From positions 1-16,782 of the forward strand of contig JAGZAC010000008.1 of assembly GCA_018370615.1 (NCBI GenBank): DNA of 16,782 nucleotides, read 5' to 3'. Below are positions 7,415-13,520 of this stretch, piece after piece. How positions within the stretch are numbered: the stretch's first letter is position 1; every line of letters begins with the position of its first letter. Both the position numbers and the translations under genes were made by a program. This stretch comes from Clostridiales bacterium. Lineage in GTDB: Bacteria; Bacillota; Clostridia; Oscillospirales; CAG-272. The notes beneath the pieces are model-generated. The model was not told where the DNA came from, did not search any database, and was given only the letters and a program-made list of their open reading frames with translations.

Positions 7415-8473
7415 ATGAAAAAAGTTTTTTCCGTATTATTTGCTCTGCTATTGACCATGTCCATGTTTGCAGGATGCAGCAACCAAACCGGAGACAACGG
7501 CGACACCTCTGCACAGGACACCACTGCATCCACTGACACTACAGCCGGTGACAGCGGTGAGTATACGCTCGGAATGGGCGTCGTTGTAGATACCAGCGAC
7601 TCCAAGGACGGCACCGCACAGGCGGAGGCCACCTTTGCAGCTGTAATTACAGACGACAATGGTAAAATTGTAGACTGCTACATTGACACCGCACAAAACA
7701 AAATGAGCGTAGCGGATGGTATAGCAGAAAAGGACCAAACGTATCAAACCAAGCAGGAGCTGGGTGCCGACTATGGTATGAAAGACGCCTCCGGCATCGG
7801 GAAAGAGTGGAACGAACAGGCGGACTTCTTCGCAGGATTTGTCAAGGGAATGACCGGAGCCGAAGTCTCAGCCATAAATACAGAAGAAAATGACGCCGGA
7901 ACGATGGTAGCTGCAGATGAAGATTTATACGCCGGCTGTACCATCGGTGTAACAGAAATGATTCAGGCAGTTGCAAAGGCTTGCAGTGACGATCAGGCAT
8001 ACGCCTTTCATTCCACCAGCAGCCCGCAGCTTCAGTTTGCCGCTGTAACTGAGGATTCCTCCTCCAAGGACGCAACAGACGAGGCAGACGGGCTGGCGGC
8101 TATGTACACCACCTTTGCCGCAGCAGTAGAAGATGATGGGCGTGTGCTGGCCTGCTGTGTGGATGAAATTGAACCGAAAATTTCCTTTACCATTGACGGA
8201 GCTATCAGCGAAATTCAATTTGACGGCTCCAAACGGGAGCTGAAGGAAGACTATGGTATGAAAGACGCTTCCGGCATTGGGAAAGAATGGTACGAACAAG
8301 CAAGGGCATTTGCAGACTATGTAGTGGGTAAAACTCCTGCGGAAGCGGCAGGTATTGAGACACAGCAAAACGACAGCGGCGCGCTTGTGGCAAAAGACGA
8401 AGATCTCTATGCAGGCTGCACCATTGGCATTGATTCCTTTGTAGCTGTTCTGGCAAAAGCATTGGAAAAATAA
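7415..8473 (+). CDS. Lipoprotein with two tandem FMN-binding-like domains
   Basis: A 352-residue protein. It starts with a lipoprotein signal (MKKVFSVLFALLLTMSMFAGC, lipid cysteine C21), then a Thr/Asp-rich linker to about 48. Two homologous domains follow (about 49-190 and 205-352). Both contain YGMKDASGIGKEW-EQA and end in DEDLYAGCTIG. D170-L-Y-A-G-C-T176 and D330-L-Y-A-G-C-T336 keep the spacing of the ApbE flavinylation motif D-x-x-(S/T)-G-A-(S/T), with Ala and Cys in place of the usual Ser/Thr and Ala, so T176 and T336 are the predicted FMN-carrying threonines. ATG follows AGGAGGA by 7 bases, and apbE begins 50 bases downstream. I infer an extracytoplasmic flavoprotein carrying two FMN, comparable in layout to the two-domain PplA lipoprotein of Listeria electron export. 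The variant motif leaves covalent attachment unproven. Confidence 0.8.
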   Translation: MKKVFSVLFALLLTMSMFAGCSNQTGDNGDTSAQDTTASTDTTAGDSGEYTLGMGVVVDTSDSKDGTAQAEATFAAVITDDNGKIVDCYIDTAQNKMSVADGIAEKDQTYQTKQELGADYGMKDASGIGKEWNEQADFFAGFVKGMTGAEVSAINTEENDAGTMVAADEDLYAGCTIGVTEMIQAVAKACSDDQAYAFHSTSSPQLQFAAVTEDSSSKDATDEADGLAAMYTTFAAAVEDDGRVLACCVDEIEPKISFTIDGAISEIQFDGSKRELKEDYGMKDASGIGKEWYEQARAFADYVVGKTPAEAAGIETQQNDSGALVAKDEDLYAGCTIGIDSFVAVLAKALEK

Positions 8474-8480
8474 TAAAAAG

Positions 8481-8504
8481 GGGATCCTGCCGCGGCAGGA
8501 TCCC
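8481..8504. repeat. Perfect 24-base palindrome between the flavolipoprotein and apbE genes
   Basis: Arms GGGATCCTGCC (8481-8491) and GGCAGGATCCC (8494-8504) around GC. It starts 7 bases after the lipoprotein stop and ends 8 bases before the apbE ribosome site. On the plus strand no T-run follows, so it is more likely an intercistronic RNA hairpin that protects upstream mRNA or damps apbE expression than a full stop. On the minus strand it is followed by CTTTTTATTA and would terminate antisense transcripts. Confidence 0.7.
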
Positions 8505-8523
8505 TCCCATTTGAAAGGTAAAA

Positions 8524-9579
8524 ATGAAAAAACATATTGCACTTTGGACTGCTTTGGCCGTTTTGATATTTTTCTGCACCGGATGCACGCAAGAAGAAAC
8601 ATCTGAGCTAAAACGCTACTCCCGCACTTCCTTCGATCTATTTGACACGGTGACAATACTCACCGGATTTGACACGTCAGAAGCGTCCTTTAATGAGAAA
8701 GCAGACCAGCTGCTGCAGCTTTTGGAGGAATATCATCAGTTATATGATATTTACCACGACTATGAGGGAATCAACAACCTGAAGACCATTAACGACAACG
8801 CAGGACTGCAGCCTGTGCAGGTAGATGACCGCATTTTGGATCTGCTGGAATACAGCGTGGAAATGTATGATCTCACAGAGGGAATGACCAACGTAGCCAT
8901 GGGCAGCGTGCTTTCCATATGGCATACATATCGGGAAGCAGGGGAAGCTGATCCGTCGTCCGCCGCTCTTCCTGATCCGGCAGAGCTATCTGAGGCAGCC
9001 CGCCACATGGACATTTCAATAATGGAAATCAACCGGGAAGAAAAAACGGTATATCTACCGGACCCTGAAATGCAGCTAGATGTGGGAGCTATCGCCAAAG
9101 GATACGCTACGGAAAGGGCCGCCGAAGCCGCAGAAGAGCTGGGCTGGGACAACCTTGCTCTCAGTGTCGGCGGAAATGTTCGAACCATCGGAACGAGGGG
9201 GGACGGCTCCTCCTGGACTGCCGGAATTCAAAATCCGGATCTTGCATCGGAGGAAGCATCCATTTGCCGCGTGGAATTGACAGACTTGTCCCTAGTGACC
9301 AGCGGTTCCTATCAGCGTTACTATACCGTTGACGGAGTGCGGTACCACCATATCATCCACCCAGATACTTTGTACCCAGAAAACCAGTTTCTTTCCGTAT
9401 CCATCATCTGCAAAGACTCCGGCATGGGAGACGCCCTGTCCACAGCGGTGTTCAACATGACTTACAATGAAGGTAAGACGCTAATCGAAAGTATGGACGG
9501 CGTAGAAGCTGCTTGGATCGACGCCGAAGGGACACTCAGCTATACAGACGGATTTGCTGCTATGATAATTGAAGAATAA
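8524..9579 (+). CDS. apbE: FAD:protein FMN transferase (ApbE)
   Basis: ApbE transfers FMN from FAD to a threonine or serine of target proteins outside the cytoplasm, using Mg2+. The 351-residue length and motifs fit: LDVGAIAKGYATERAAE (residues 185-201), SVGGN (214-218), RYHHIIHPDT (273-282) and the metal/FAD site GDALSTAVFNM (302-312), close to the usual ADALSTA. The N-terminus is a lipoprotein-type signal ending in FCTGC (C21; the -3 residue is Cys rather than Leu, an imperfect lipobox), so the enzyme is probably tethered to the outer face of the membrane. ATG at 8524 follows GAAAGG by 5 bases. It lies 50 bases after the two-domain FMN-binding-like lipoprotein, its most likely substrate. 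It may also serve Rnf, Nqr or other flavoproteins encoded elsewhere. Confidence 0.95.
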   Translation: MKKHIALWTALAVLIFFCTGCTQEETSELKRYSRTSFDLFDTVTILTGFDTSEASFNEKADQLLQLLEEYHQLYDIYHDYEGINNLKTINDNAGLQPVQVDDRILDLLEYSVEMYDLTEGMTNVAMGSVLSIWHTYREAGEADPSSAALPDPAELSEAARHMDISIMEINREEKTVYLPDPEMQLDVGAIAKGYATERAAEAAEELGWDNLALSVGGNVRTIGTRGDGSSWTAGIQNPDLASEEASICRVELTDLSLVTSGSYQRYYTVDGVRYHHIIHPDTLYPENQFLSVSIICKDSGMGDALSTAVFNMTYNEGKTLIESMDGVEAAWIDAEGTLSYTDGFAAMIIEE

Positions 9580-9613
9580 AGTAGGAATGAAATAAAATAT
9601 TTCTCGATGCTTT

Positions 9614-9663
9614 GACAACCCCTCCGTCAGCTACGCTGACACCTCCCCTTACACAGGGGAGGC
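9614..9663 (+). repeat. Palindromic repeat, unit F, downstream of apbE
   Basis: Plus-oriented unit opening GACAACCCCTCC. The inner perfect hairpin is GTCAGC (9626-9631), TAC, GCTGAC (9635-9640). The outer perfect 8-bp hairpin is CCTCCCCT (9642-9649), TACAC, AGGGGAGG (9655-9662). The outer hairpin is the same as in unit E, 5.8 kb away. No T-run follows. Confidence 0.65.
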
Positions 9664-9670
9664 CGAAATT

Positions 9671-9716
9671 AAAAAAGGCCCCCATGTGGGCGTCTCTTGC
9701 AGAGCCGCTAAGGGGG
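9671..9716 (-). repeat. Palindromic repeat, degenerate unit G with terminator-like end
   Basis: On the minus strand, CCCCC (9716-9712) can pair with GGGGG (9683-9679), enclosing a small CTCT-TGC-AGAG hairpin (9694-9704), and is followed by CC and six T (9676-9671). The ending GGGGGCC plus T-run is shared with units C and H. It may be a backup terminator for the glycosyltransferase operon. Confidence 0.5.
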
Positions 9717-9752
9717 AGACTCCAGTGAATAATAAATAAAAGACAGCAAAAT

Positions 9753-9827
9753 AAAAAGGCCCCCTTATGGGGAGATGCGCAGCATCTCCGGGGGCATGTT
9801 TGCGTATGCAAAAGCTGGGGGATTGTT
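9753..9827 (-). terminator. Palindromic repeat unit H, likely terminator of the sortase-rlmA-glycosyltransferase operon
   Basis: Read on the minus strand it opens ACAATCCCCCAGC, has a 5-bp hairpin TTTGC-ATAC-GCAAA (9812-9799), then CCCCC (9794-9790). A perfect 8-bp hairpin follows, GGAGATGC (9789-9782), TGC, GCATCTCC (9778-9771), then GGGGG (9764-9760), CC and TTTTT (9757-9753). The outer C5/G5 stem encloses the inner hairpin, giving a branched terminator-like structure 20-90 bases past the glycosyltransferase stop. It has the architecture of unit C with extra hairpins. Confidence 0.5.
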
Positions 9828-9850
9828 TTCTTTTACAATTCCCCTTTTAT
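9818..9850 (+). terminator. Candidate plus-strand terminator for the apbE unit
   Basis: GGGG-ATTGT (9818-9826), loop TTTCTTTT, ACAAT (9835-9839), one bulged T, CCCC (9841-9844), then TTTTATAATT. The T-run runs into the stop codon of the convergent glycosyltransferase gene. The weak, bulged stem keeps confidence moderate. Confidence 0.4.
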
Positions 9851-10572
9851 AATTCCCGTACGTGTTTTTTTATTCTGCGAATATCTCGCAGCATGCGCAG
9901 TGCATCCGCTATTACATTGATCTTGGATTCCCGGTGATTGATAATATGTACCGGCATTTCCGCGAGAGGAATCCCCAGCTTCTGGGCAATTTTAATTACC
10001 TCCAAATCAAAGGAAAACCCATCAATAGTGCAAAGAGAAAAGATTTTTCGGGCAGTCTCACCGTCAAAGCACTTAAATCCGCATTGAGAATCCGTGAGGC
10101 GAAAGCCCGCACAGACTGCAATTACTTTAATGTACGTCTTGGATGCGATTCGCCGCAGAAGAGTATATCCCGCATATCCGTCCTTATCTAAATTGCGCGA
10201 GCCCAATACAAACTTGTCTCCGGCGACAATCTTCTCTACAGCCGGAGCAATGACGTCCGTACCGTAGGCCAAATCGCAGTCGGTATAAAGGACGACATCT
10301 CCGACAGAAGCCAGCACGGCAGTGCGCACTGCCGCTCCCTTGCCTCGGTTTTGCTCGTATCCTACACACCGAACCCGAGATAGGCCTTCTTTCTCTACAG
10401 CCTCCTGCAAAACCTTCGGGCTGCCGTCAGTAGATCCGTCATCACAAAAGAGAATTTCCCAGTCATAACCTTTGCGCTCACAAAAATCTGTCATAGCACG
10501 GCAAAGAGTGCGCGCAGTATCTGCACAGATTGCGCGTTCGTTATACATGGGTATGCATACGGAAATTTTCAT
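9847..10572 (-). CDS. Family 2 glycosyltransferase, dolichyl-phosphate glucosyltransferase-like
   Basis: A 241-residue soluble GT2 enzyme with a complete GT-A fold signature. It has ISVCIPMYNE (3-12), FCDDGSTDGS (42-51), NRGKGAAVRTA (75-85), the metal-binding TDCDL (97-101, DxD equivalent), GSR (124-126), DSQCGFK (161-167) and GFSFDLE (185-191). The DSQCGFK and FDLE motifs are characteristic of polyprenyl/dolichyl-phosphate glucose and mannose synthases of the Alg5/DPM branch, so a sugar nucleotide donor and a lipid-phosphate acceptor are likely. The sugar is not readable. There is no membrane helix, unlike many relatives. I chose ATG at 10572, where the motif-bearing sequence begins. A TTG at 10620 would add 16 residues (MINHLCRRRGGGIERI) but has no ribosome site. 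It is the last gene of the sortase-rlmA-glycosyltransferase unit, 50 bases after rlmA. Confidence 0.9.
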   Translation of the reverse strand: MKISVCIPMYNERAICADTARTLCRAMTDFCERKGYDWEILFCDDGSTDGSPKVLQEAVEKEGLSRVRCVGYEQNRGKGAAVRTAVLASVGDVVLYTDCDLAYGTDVIAPAVEKIVAGDKFVLGSRNLDKDGYAGYTLLRRIASKTYIKVIAVCAGFRLTDSQCGFKCFDGETARKIFSLCTIDGFSFDLEVIKIAQKLGIPLAEMPVHIINHRESKINVIADALRMLRDIRRIKKHVREL

Positions 10573-10585
10573 AATACGCTCTATT

Positions 10586-10603
10586 CCGCCGCCTCTGCGG
10601 CGG
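10586..10603. repeat. GC-rich hairpin between rlmA and the glycosyltransferase gene
   Basis: Perfect 7-bp stem CCGCCGC (10586-10592), CTCT, GCGGCGG (10597-10603). It occupies most of the short gap just upstream of the glycosyltransferase ATG. It may restrict ribosome loading or stabilise the mRNA. No T-run is present on either side, so it is not a terminator. Confidence 0.5.
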
Positions 10604-10622
10604 CATAAATGATTTATCAACT

Positions 10623-11477
10623 TTACAAGGTCAAAACCGTAAATTCCACTTCCACCTTTACTGTCAGCGCATTCTGCGCGAGCAGCCGCTCCCGTCCCTC
10701 TCTCGGACAGCGATAGTAAAAGGGTGTCATGGCAAACAGACAGGCAATCGTATCCGCATCCGGCAAGTGGATTTCATAAGAGAGCGTCTTTCTGTCAGAT
10801 ACAGTATATCCTGCGGGCATTTGCACTCCCTCGCTGACACGGGGCGTCCCGTATAGTAGGCAGCGCATTTCCCACAGATGCTTCCTCCCGGCAGAAGCCA
10901 CGATCAGTGCACCGTCTTTTTTTAATATCCGCCTGGCTTCCCCTCCCGGAATGGGAGCAAAAATACTGTATACAAGATCCATGCTTTGATTTGCCACAGG
11001 CATGGCAAAAATATTTCCGGCAACAAATTGCAGGCAGGAATCCAGGTTCCTGGTTTTTGCCAGCTTTGCACCTGCCCCGGCGCCGCTTTTGGCCGCATCA
11101 ATGCCAATTCCAAAGCAGGCTCTATCCTGCAGCAGCAGCTGCGCAATTCGGCAGGTATGATAGCCTTCACCGCAGCCTGCGTCTACAAAGGCGAGTTTCC
11201 TGTCTGCAGGAAAAGCATCTCTTCCCAATCGGACCGCCGTCTCTGAAATAGGATCATACCACCCACCGGACAAAAATCGGCTGCGGCTGCGGAGCATCTC
11301 TCTGTCGTCGCCGGCCTTTGCGTTGTTTTTCTTTCCCGGCGGCAGCAAATTTACATATCCTGCGCTGGCAATATCATAGCAATGTCTTCGTGTCCCATTG
11401 CAGTATAAGCTCCCTCCCGTTCTCTCAAGGGAGGCGCCGCACAGGGGGCATATCAGACACGCAGCAGAGTCCGCCAT
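10623..11477 (-). CDS. rlmA: 23S rRNA (guanine-N1)-methyltransferase, RlmA type
   Basis: A 284-residue SAM-dependent methyltransferase. The N-terminal zinc-binding motif is CPLC (C10, C13), then C26 and H32/C33, followed by YDIASAGYVNLLPPGKK. This matches the E. coli RlmA start (CPLC, RHQFD, KEGYVNLLP), with two extra residues before the histidine. FLSGGWYDPISE (68-79) corresponds to the linker before the catalytic domain. SAM motif I is FVDAGCGEGYHTCRIA (97-112), and motif IV is YSIFAPIP. The enzyme methylates a guanine in helix 35 of 23S rRNA. Gram-negative members modify G745 and Gram-positive relatives G748, so the second site is likely here, where the modification can affect macrolide response. 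The start overlaps the sortase stop (TGATG), indicating coupled translation. Confidence 0.88.
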   Translation of the reverse strand: MADSAACLICPLCGASLERTGGSLYCNGTRRHCYDIASAGYVNLLPPGKKNNAKAGDDREMLRSRSRFLSGGWYDPISETAVRLGRDAFPADRKLAFVDAGCGEGYHTCRIAQLLLQDRACFGIGIDAAKSGAGAGAKLAKTRNLDSCLQFVAGNIFAMPVANQSMDLVYSIFAPIPGGEARRILKKDGALIVASAGRKHLWEMRCLLYGTPRVSEGVQMPAGYTVSDRKTLSYEIHLPDADTIACLFAMTPFYYRCPREGRERLLAQNALTVKVEVEFTVLTL

Positions 11478-12622
11478 CAGCTGACGACTTCCACCAGCTT
11501 TGCATGCAGGGCATATCTGCCGTTTGCCGCGCCGTTGGTGCAGGTGGACAAAGTGATCATCGTATCGCCGGATGAAAAGGTAGTATCTGTGGGGAATTTG
11601 GAATTGGAAATCATTTCATTTGCGAATTCCAAAAAGGCTTCTTCCGAGGTAAATCCCGTGCGGAAGTACTGATAATCTGACGTGGTCTGATAAATAGAAA
11701 ACGGCTGATAAATATATACGCCTTCCATGGTGTAAATATAAATCTTCGCACTGTAGAAAAGGTCCTCGCTGAGAAGCTTTACCACATCGTGAAACATCAT
11801 GGATCCTGCTGCCACATTGTGTCCGTAAATGACGGTGTTGTAATTATCGGTAATTACATCCTTTGTGGTACAGTCCAGAAAGATGGAGCCGATAGGCAGA
11901 TAGTTGTGGTTGTAGGAATGATCCAAATAATAAATGTTATCCGTACCCCGAAGAAGAGGATAATTGATATTGGTCCCCTCTACATAAATCCAGCCGTACA
12001 CATCGCTGTTGACTTCCCGCAGAGCGGTGAGGCTGGCGCGCATTTGCTCCAGCTGTTGGTCATATCCGGAAGAACTGCTCACGCCATCCGTTTTGCCGGA
12101 ATTGATCCTGTCAAAAAGAGACTGCAGAGCGGCGTCTCCGGAAAGGCAGGCCAGTGTGTTGTTCCAGGGATATGCGCCGGAAGCATCCGTTTGCCCGGGA
12201 ATAAACAGGTTGAACTGCTCCGATGCCTCATCGTAAATTTTGCTGCCTTCGATTTTGCCCCAGATGTTTTGGCCGAGAAGCACAAGGCTGACCACAAGAA
12301 CGGAGCCGAAGATAAAAAGCAGTGCAAGCTGAAAAATATTTGCTGCCCGGCTCCGCTTCTTTTTCGGCGCTTTTTGTCCGGGGCCCTGCTGCGTATTTTG
12401 TTTTGCCATAAGATCCTCCTCGGTGAGCGTATCTACCGACTGGGTAAAATCTTCGTATGTAAAGCTTTTGTTGTGAGGGATTTCCACATTCGGCGCCGGA
12501 ATCATGATGGGATCCTGTGCCGTCGCCTGCTCGCTCTCCGCAGTCTCTGCGGTGGGAGCAGCCGAGGAAACGGTGGTTTCTTCTTTTGTGGAAATTACTT
12601 TATTTTTTTTCTTTTTAAACAT
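11477..12622 (-). CDS. Class B sortase
   Basis: A 381-residue cysteine transpeptidase. The cytosolic N-terminus is unusually long (about 1-92), acidic and Ser/Thr-rich, with a lysine/arginine patch (APKKKRSR) just before a membrane segment at about 95-117 (NIFQLALLFIFGSVLVVSLVLL). The catalytic domain has VYGWIYVEGTNINYPLL (208-224), DNIYYLDHSYNHNY typical of class B, H268 in YGHN, C361 in LSTCTN and R369 in RYALHAKLV, all three catalytic residues being in place. Class B sortases attach a few surface proteins, often iron-related or pilus-anchoring, to peptidoglycan. No protein with an LPxTG- or NPxTN-type signal is complete in this window, so its substrate is elsewhere or is the truncated protein at 1-2804. 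The ATG at 12622 follows AAAGGAG by 8 bases. It heads the minus-strand operon. Confidence 0.93.
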   Translation of the reverse strand: MFKKKKNKVISTKEETTVSSAAPTAETAESEQATAQDPIMIPAPNVEIPHNKSFTYEDFTQSVDTLTEEDLMAKQNTQQGPGQKAPKKKRSRAANIFQLALLFIFGSVLVVSLVLLGQNIWGKIEGSKIYDEASEQFNLFIPGQTDASGAYPWNNTLACLSGDAALQSLFDRINSGKTDGVSSSSGYDQQLEQMRASLTALREVNSDVYGWIYVEGTNINYPLLRGTDNIYYLDHSYNHNYLPIGSIFLDCTTKDVITDNYNTVIYGHNVAAGSMMFHDVVKLLSEDLFYSAKIYIYTMEGVYIYQPFSIYQTTSDYQYFRTGFTSEEAFLEFANEMISNSKFPTDTTFSSGDTMITLSTCTNGAANGRYALHAKLVEVVS

Positions 12623-12665
12623 AGCTGCTCCTTTCTATAACACAAGGATATACTTTGACACCTTG

Positions 12666-12694
12666 ATTATATCTTCTGACAGAGACAATTGCAA
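12666..12694 (-). promoter_or_regulatory. Sigma-A promoter of the sortase operon
   Basis: On the minus strand TTGCAA (12694-12689), exactly 17 bases, TATAAT (12671-12666). It lies about 44 bases before the sortase start and is divergent from the pth promoter, with 51 bases between the two -35 boxes. Confidence 0.75.
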
Positions 12695-12745
12695 CAAAAA
12701 ATATGTGAACAAAGGCGAAATTTTATTCTTTTTTTCAAATGGACG

Positions 12746-12774
12746 TTGCAAAAATGTATCCATTCATGTACAAT
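12746..12774 (+). promoter_or_regulatory. Sigma-A promoter of pth-mfd
   Basis: TTGCAA (12746-12751), exactly 17 bases, TACAAT (12769-12774). The core is the same as in the oxidoreductase promoter. The expected start is near 12781, giving a leader of about 68 bases. Confidence 0.7.
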
Positions 12775-12796
12775 AAATACAATACTGGAGGAAAGT

Positions 12797-12829
12797 AACA
12801 CCCGCCACGGCTAACGAGGCGGGCTTGTT
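12797..12829 (+). promoter_or_regulatory. Hairpin in the pth leader
   Basis: CCCGCC (12801-12806) pairs with GGCGGG (12818-12823) around an 11-base loop, and AACA/TGTT can extend the stem across a 2-base bulge. It lies between an SD-like GGAGGA (12787-12792) that has no start codon after it and the true ribosome site GGGAGG (12838-12843). It may modulate translation or mRNA stability. No T-run follows. Confidence 0.4.
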
Positions 12830-12848
12830 GCGCGTGTGGGAGGCAGAA

Positions 12849-13520
12849 ATGGCAGATATATTTGAATTGTTCAAAAAAATTTCGGGGGATAAAAAAGAGA
12901 CTGCCGGACCACCTACCCATCTCATCGTGGGGCTGGGCAATCCCGGGACGGAATATCTCCGCACGCGGCATAACGCGGGATTTATCGCCGCGGACTTTAT
13001 TGCACGGCAGCTGGGCGTGGAATGCAGCAGAGTTCGGTTCCACTCCATGAATGCATCGGCAGAGCTGGAAGGGTATAAAATCCTTCTCATGAAACCCCAG
13101 ACCTTTATGAACCGGTCCGGTGAAGCGGTGGGAGAGGCGGCCGCCTTCTATAAAATCCCTCCGGAGAATATTATTGTACTGGTGGACGATATTTATCTTC
13201 CCCCCGGCCGGATGCGCATCCGCGCCGGTGGGTCGGACGGCGGCCACAACGGACTGAAGGATATTATCTACCATCTGGACAGCGACCGGTTCCCCCGAAT
13301 TCGCATTGGCGTGGGAGAAAAGAAACAGGGGGATCTGGTAGACTGGGTGCTTGGGAAACTCACCGAGGAGGATTTGGAAAAAATGACCCCATGCTTTGCC
13401 TCTTGCCGCGAGGCAGCTGCACTGATTCTAAAGGGGAAAACTGACGAGGCCATGGGCCGCTTCAACGGCATGCAGCCGCCCGCAGATCAGGAAAAGACAT
13501 CACGAGGTACACATGAATAA
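12849..13520 (+). CDS. pth: Peptidyl-tRNA hydrolase
   Basis: Pth cleaves peptidyl-tRNA released from stalled ribosomes, recycling tRNA. The catalytic set is complete: N31 in VGLGNPG, H41 in RHNAGF, N88 in FMNRSGEAV, D113 in LVDDIYLPPG and N134 in GGHNGLK, matching E. coli N10, H20, N68, D93 and N114. The protein has 223 residues, with about 22 extra at the N-terminus (MADIFELFKKISGDKKET, absent from E. coli Pth) and a polar tail that overlaps mfd. I chose ATG at 12849, 5 bases after GGGAGG, over an in-frame TTG at 12825 that lies inside a leader hairpin. It is co-transcribed with mfd, an order I recall as common in Firmicutes. Confidence 0.95.
   Translation: MADIFELFKKISGDKKETAGPPTHLIVGLGNPGTEYLRTRHNAGFIAADFIARQLGVECSRVRFHSMNASAELEGYKILLMKPQTFMNRSGEAVGEAAAFYKIPPENIIVLVDDIYLPPGRMRIRAGGSDGGHNGLKDIIYHLDSDRFPRIRIGVGEKKQGDLVDWVLGKLTEEDLEKMTPCFASCREAAALILKGKTDEAMGRFNGMQPPADQEKTSRGTHE

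Noticed and set aside
8481..8510. Plus-strand terminator ending transcription before apbE
   Set aside because: The hairpin is followed by TCCCATTTGAAAGG with no T-run, so full termination in that direction is unlikely.
7925..8656. A 243-codon minus-strand frame across the flavolipoprotein-apbE junction
   Set aside because: It crosses two well-supported genes and the palindrome between them, with no motif or ribosome site.
10573..10620. TTG start adding 16 residues to the glycosyltransferase
   Set aside because: The extension reads through a GC-rich hairpin, has no Shine-Dalgarno sequence, and precedes the family's usual N-terminal strand MKISVCIPMYNE.
11789..12640. A 283-codon plus-strand frame opposite the sortase
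   Set aside because: It is antisense to a gene with all sortase catalytic residues, and its translation has no known features.
12825..12848. TTG start adding 8 residues to Pth
   Set aside because: The TTG is inside the leader hairpin without a ribosome site, while ATG at 12849 has GGGAGG at proper spacing.
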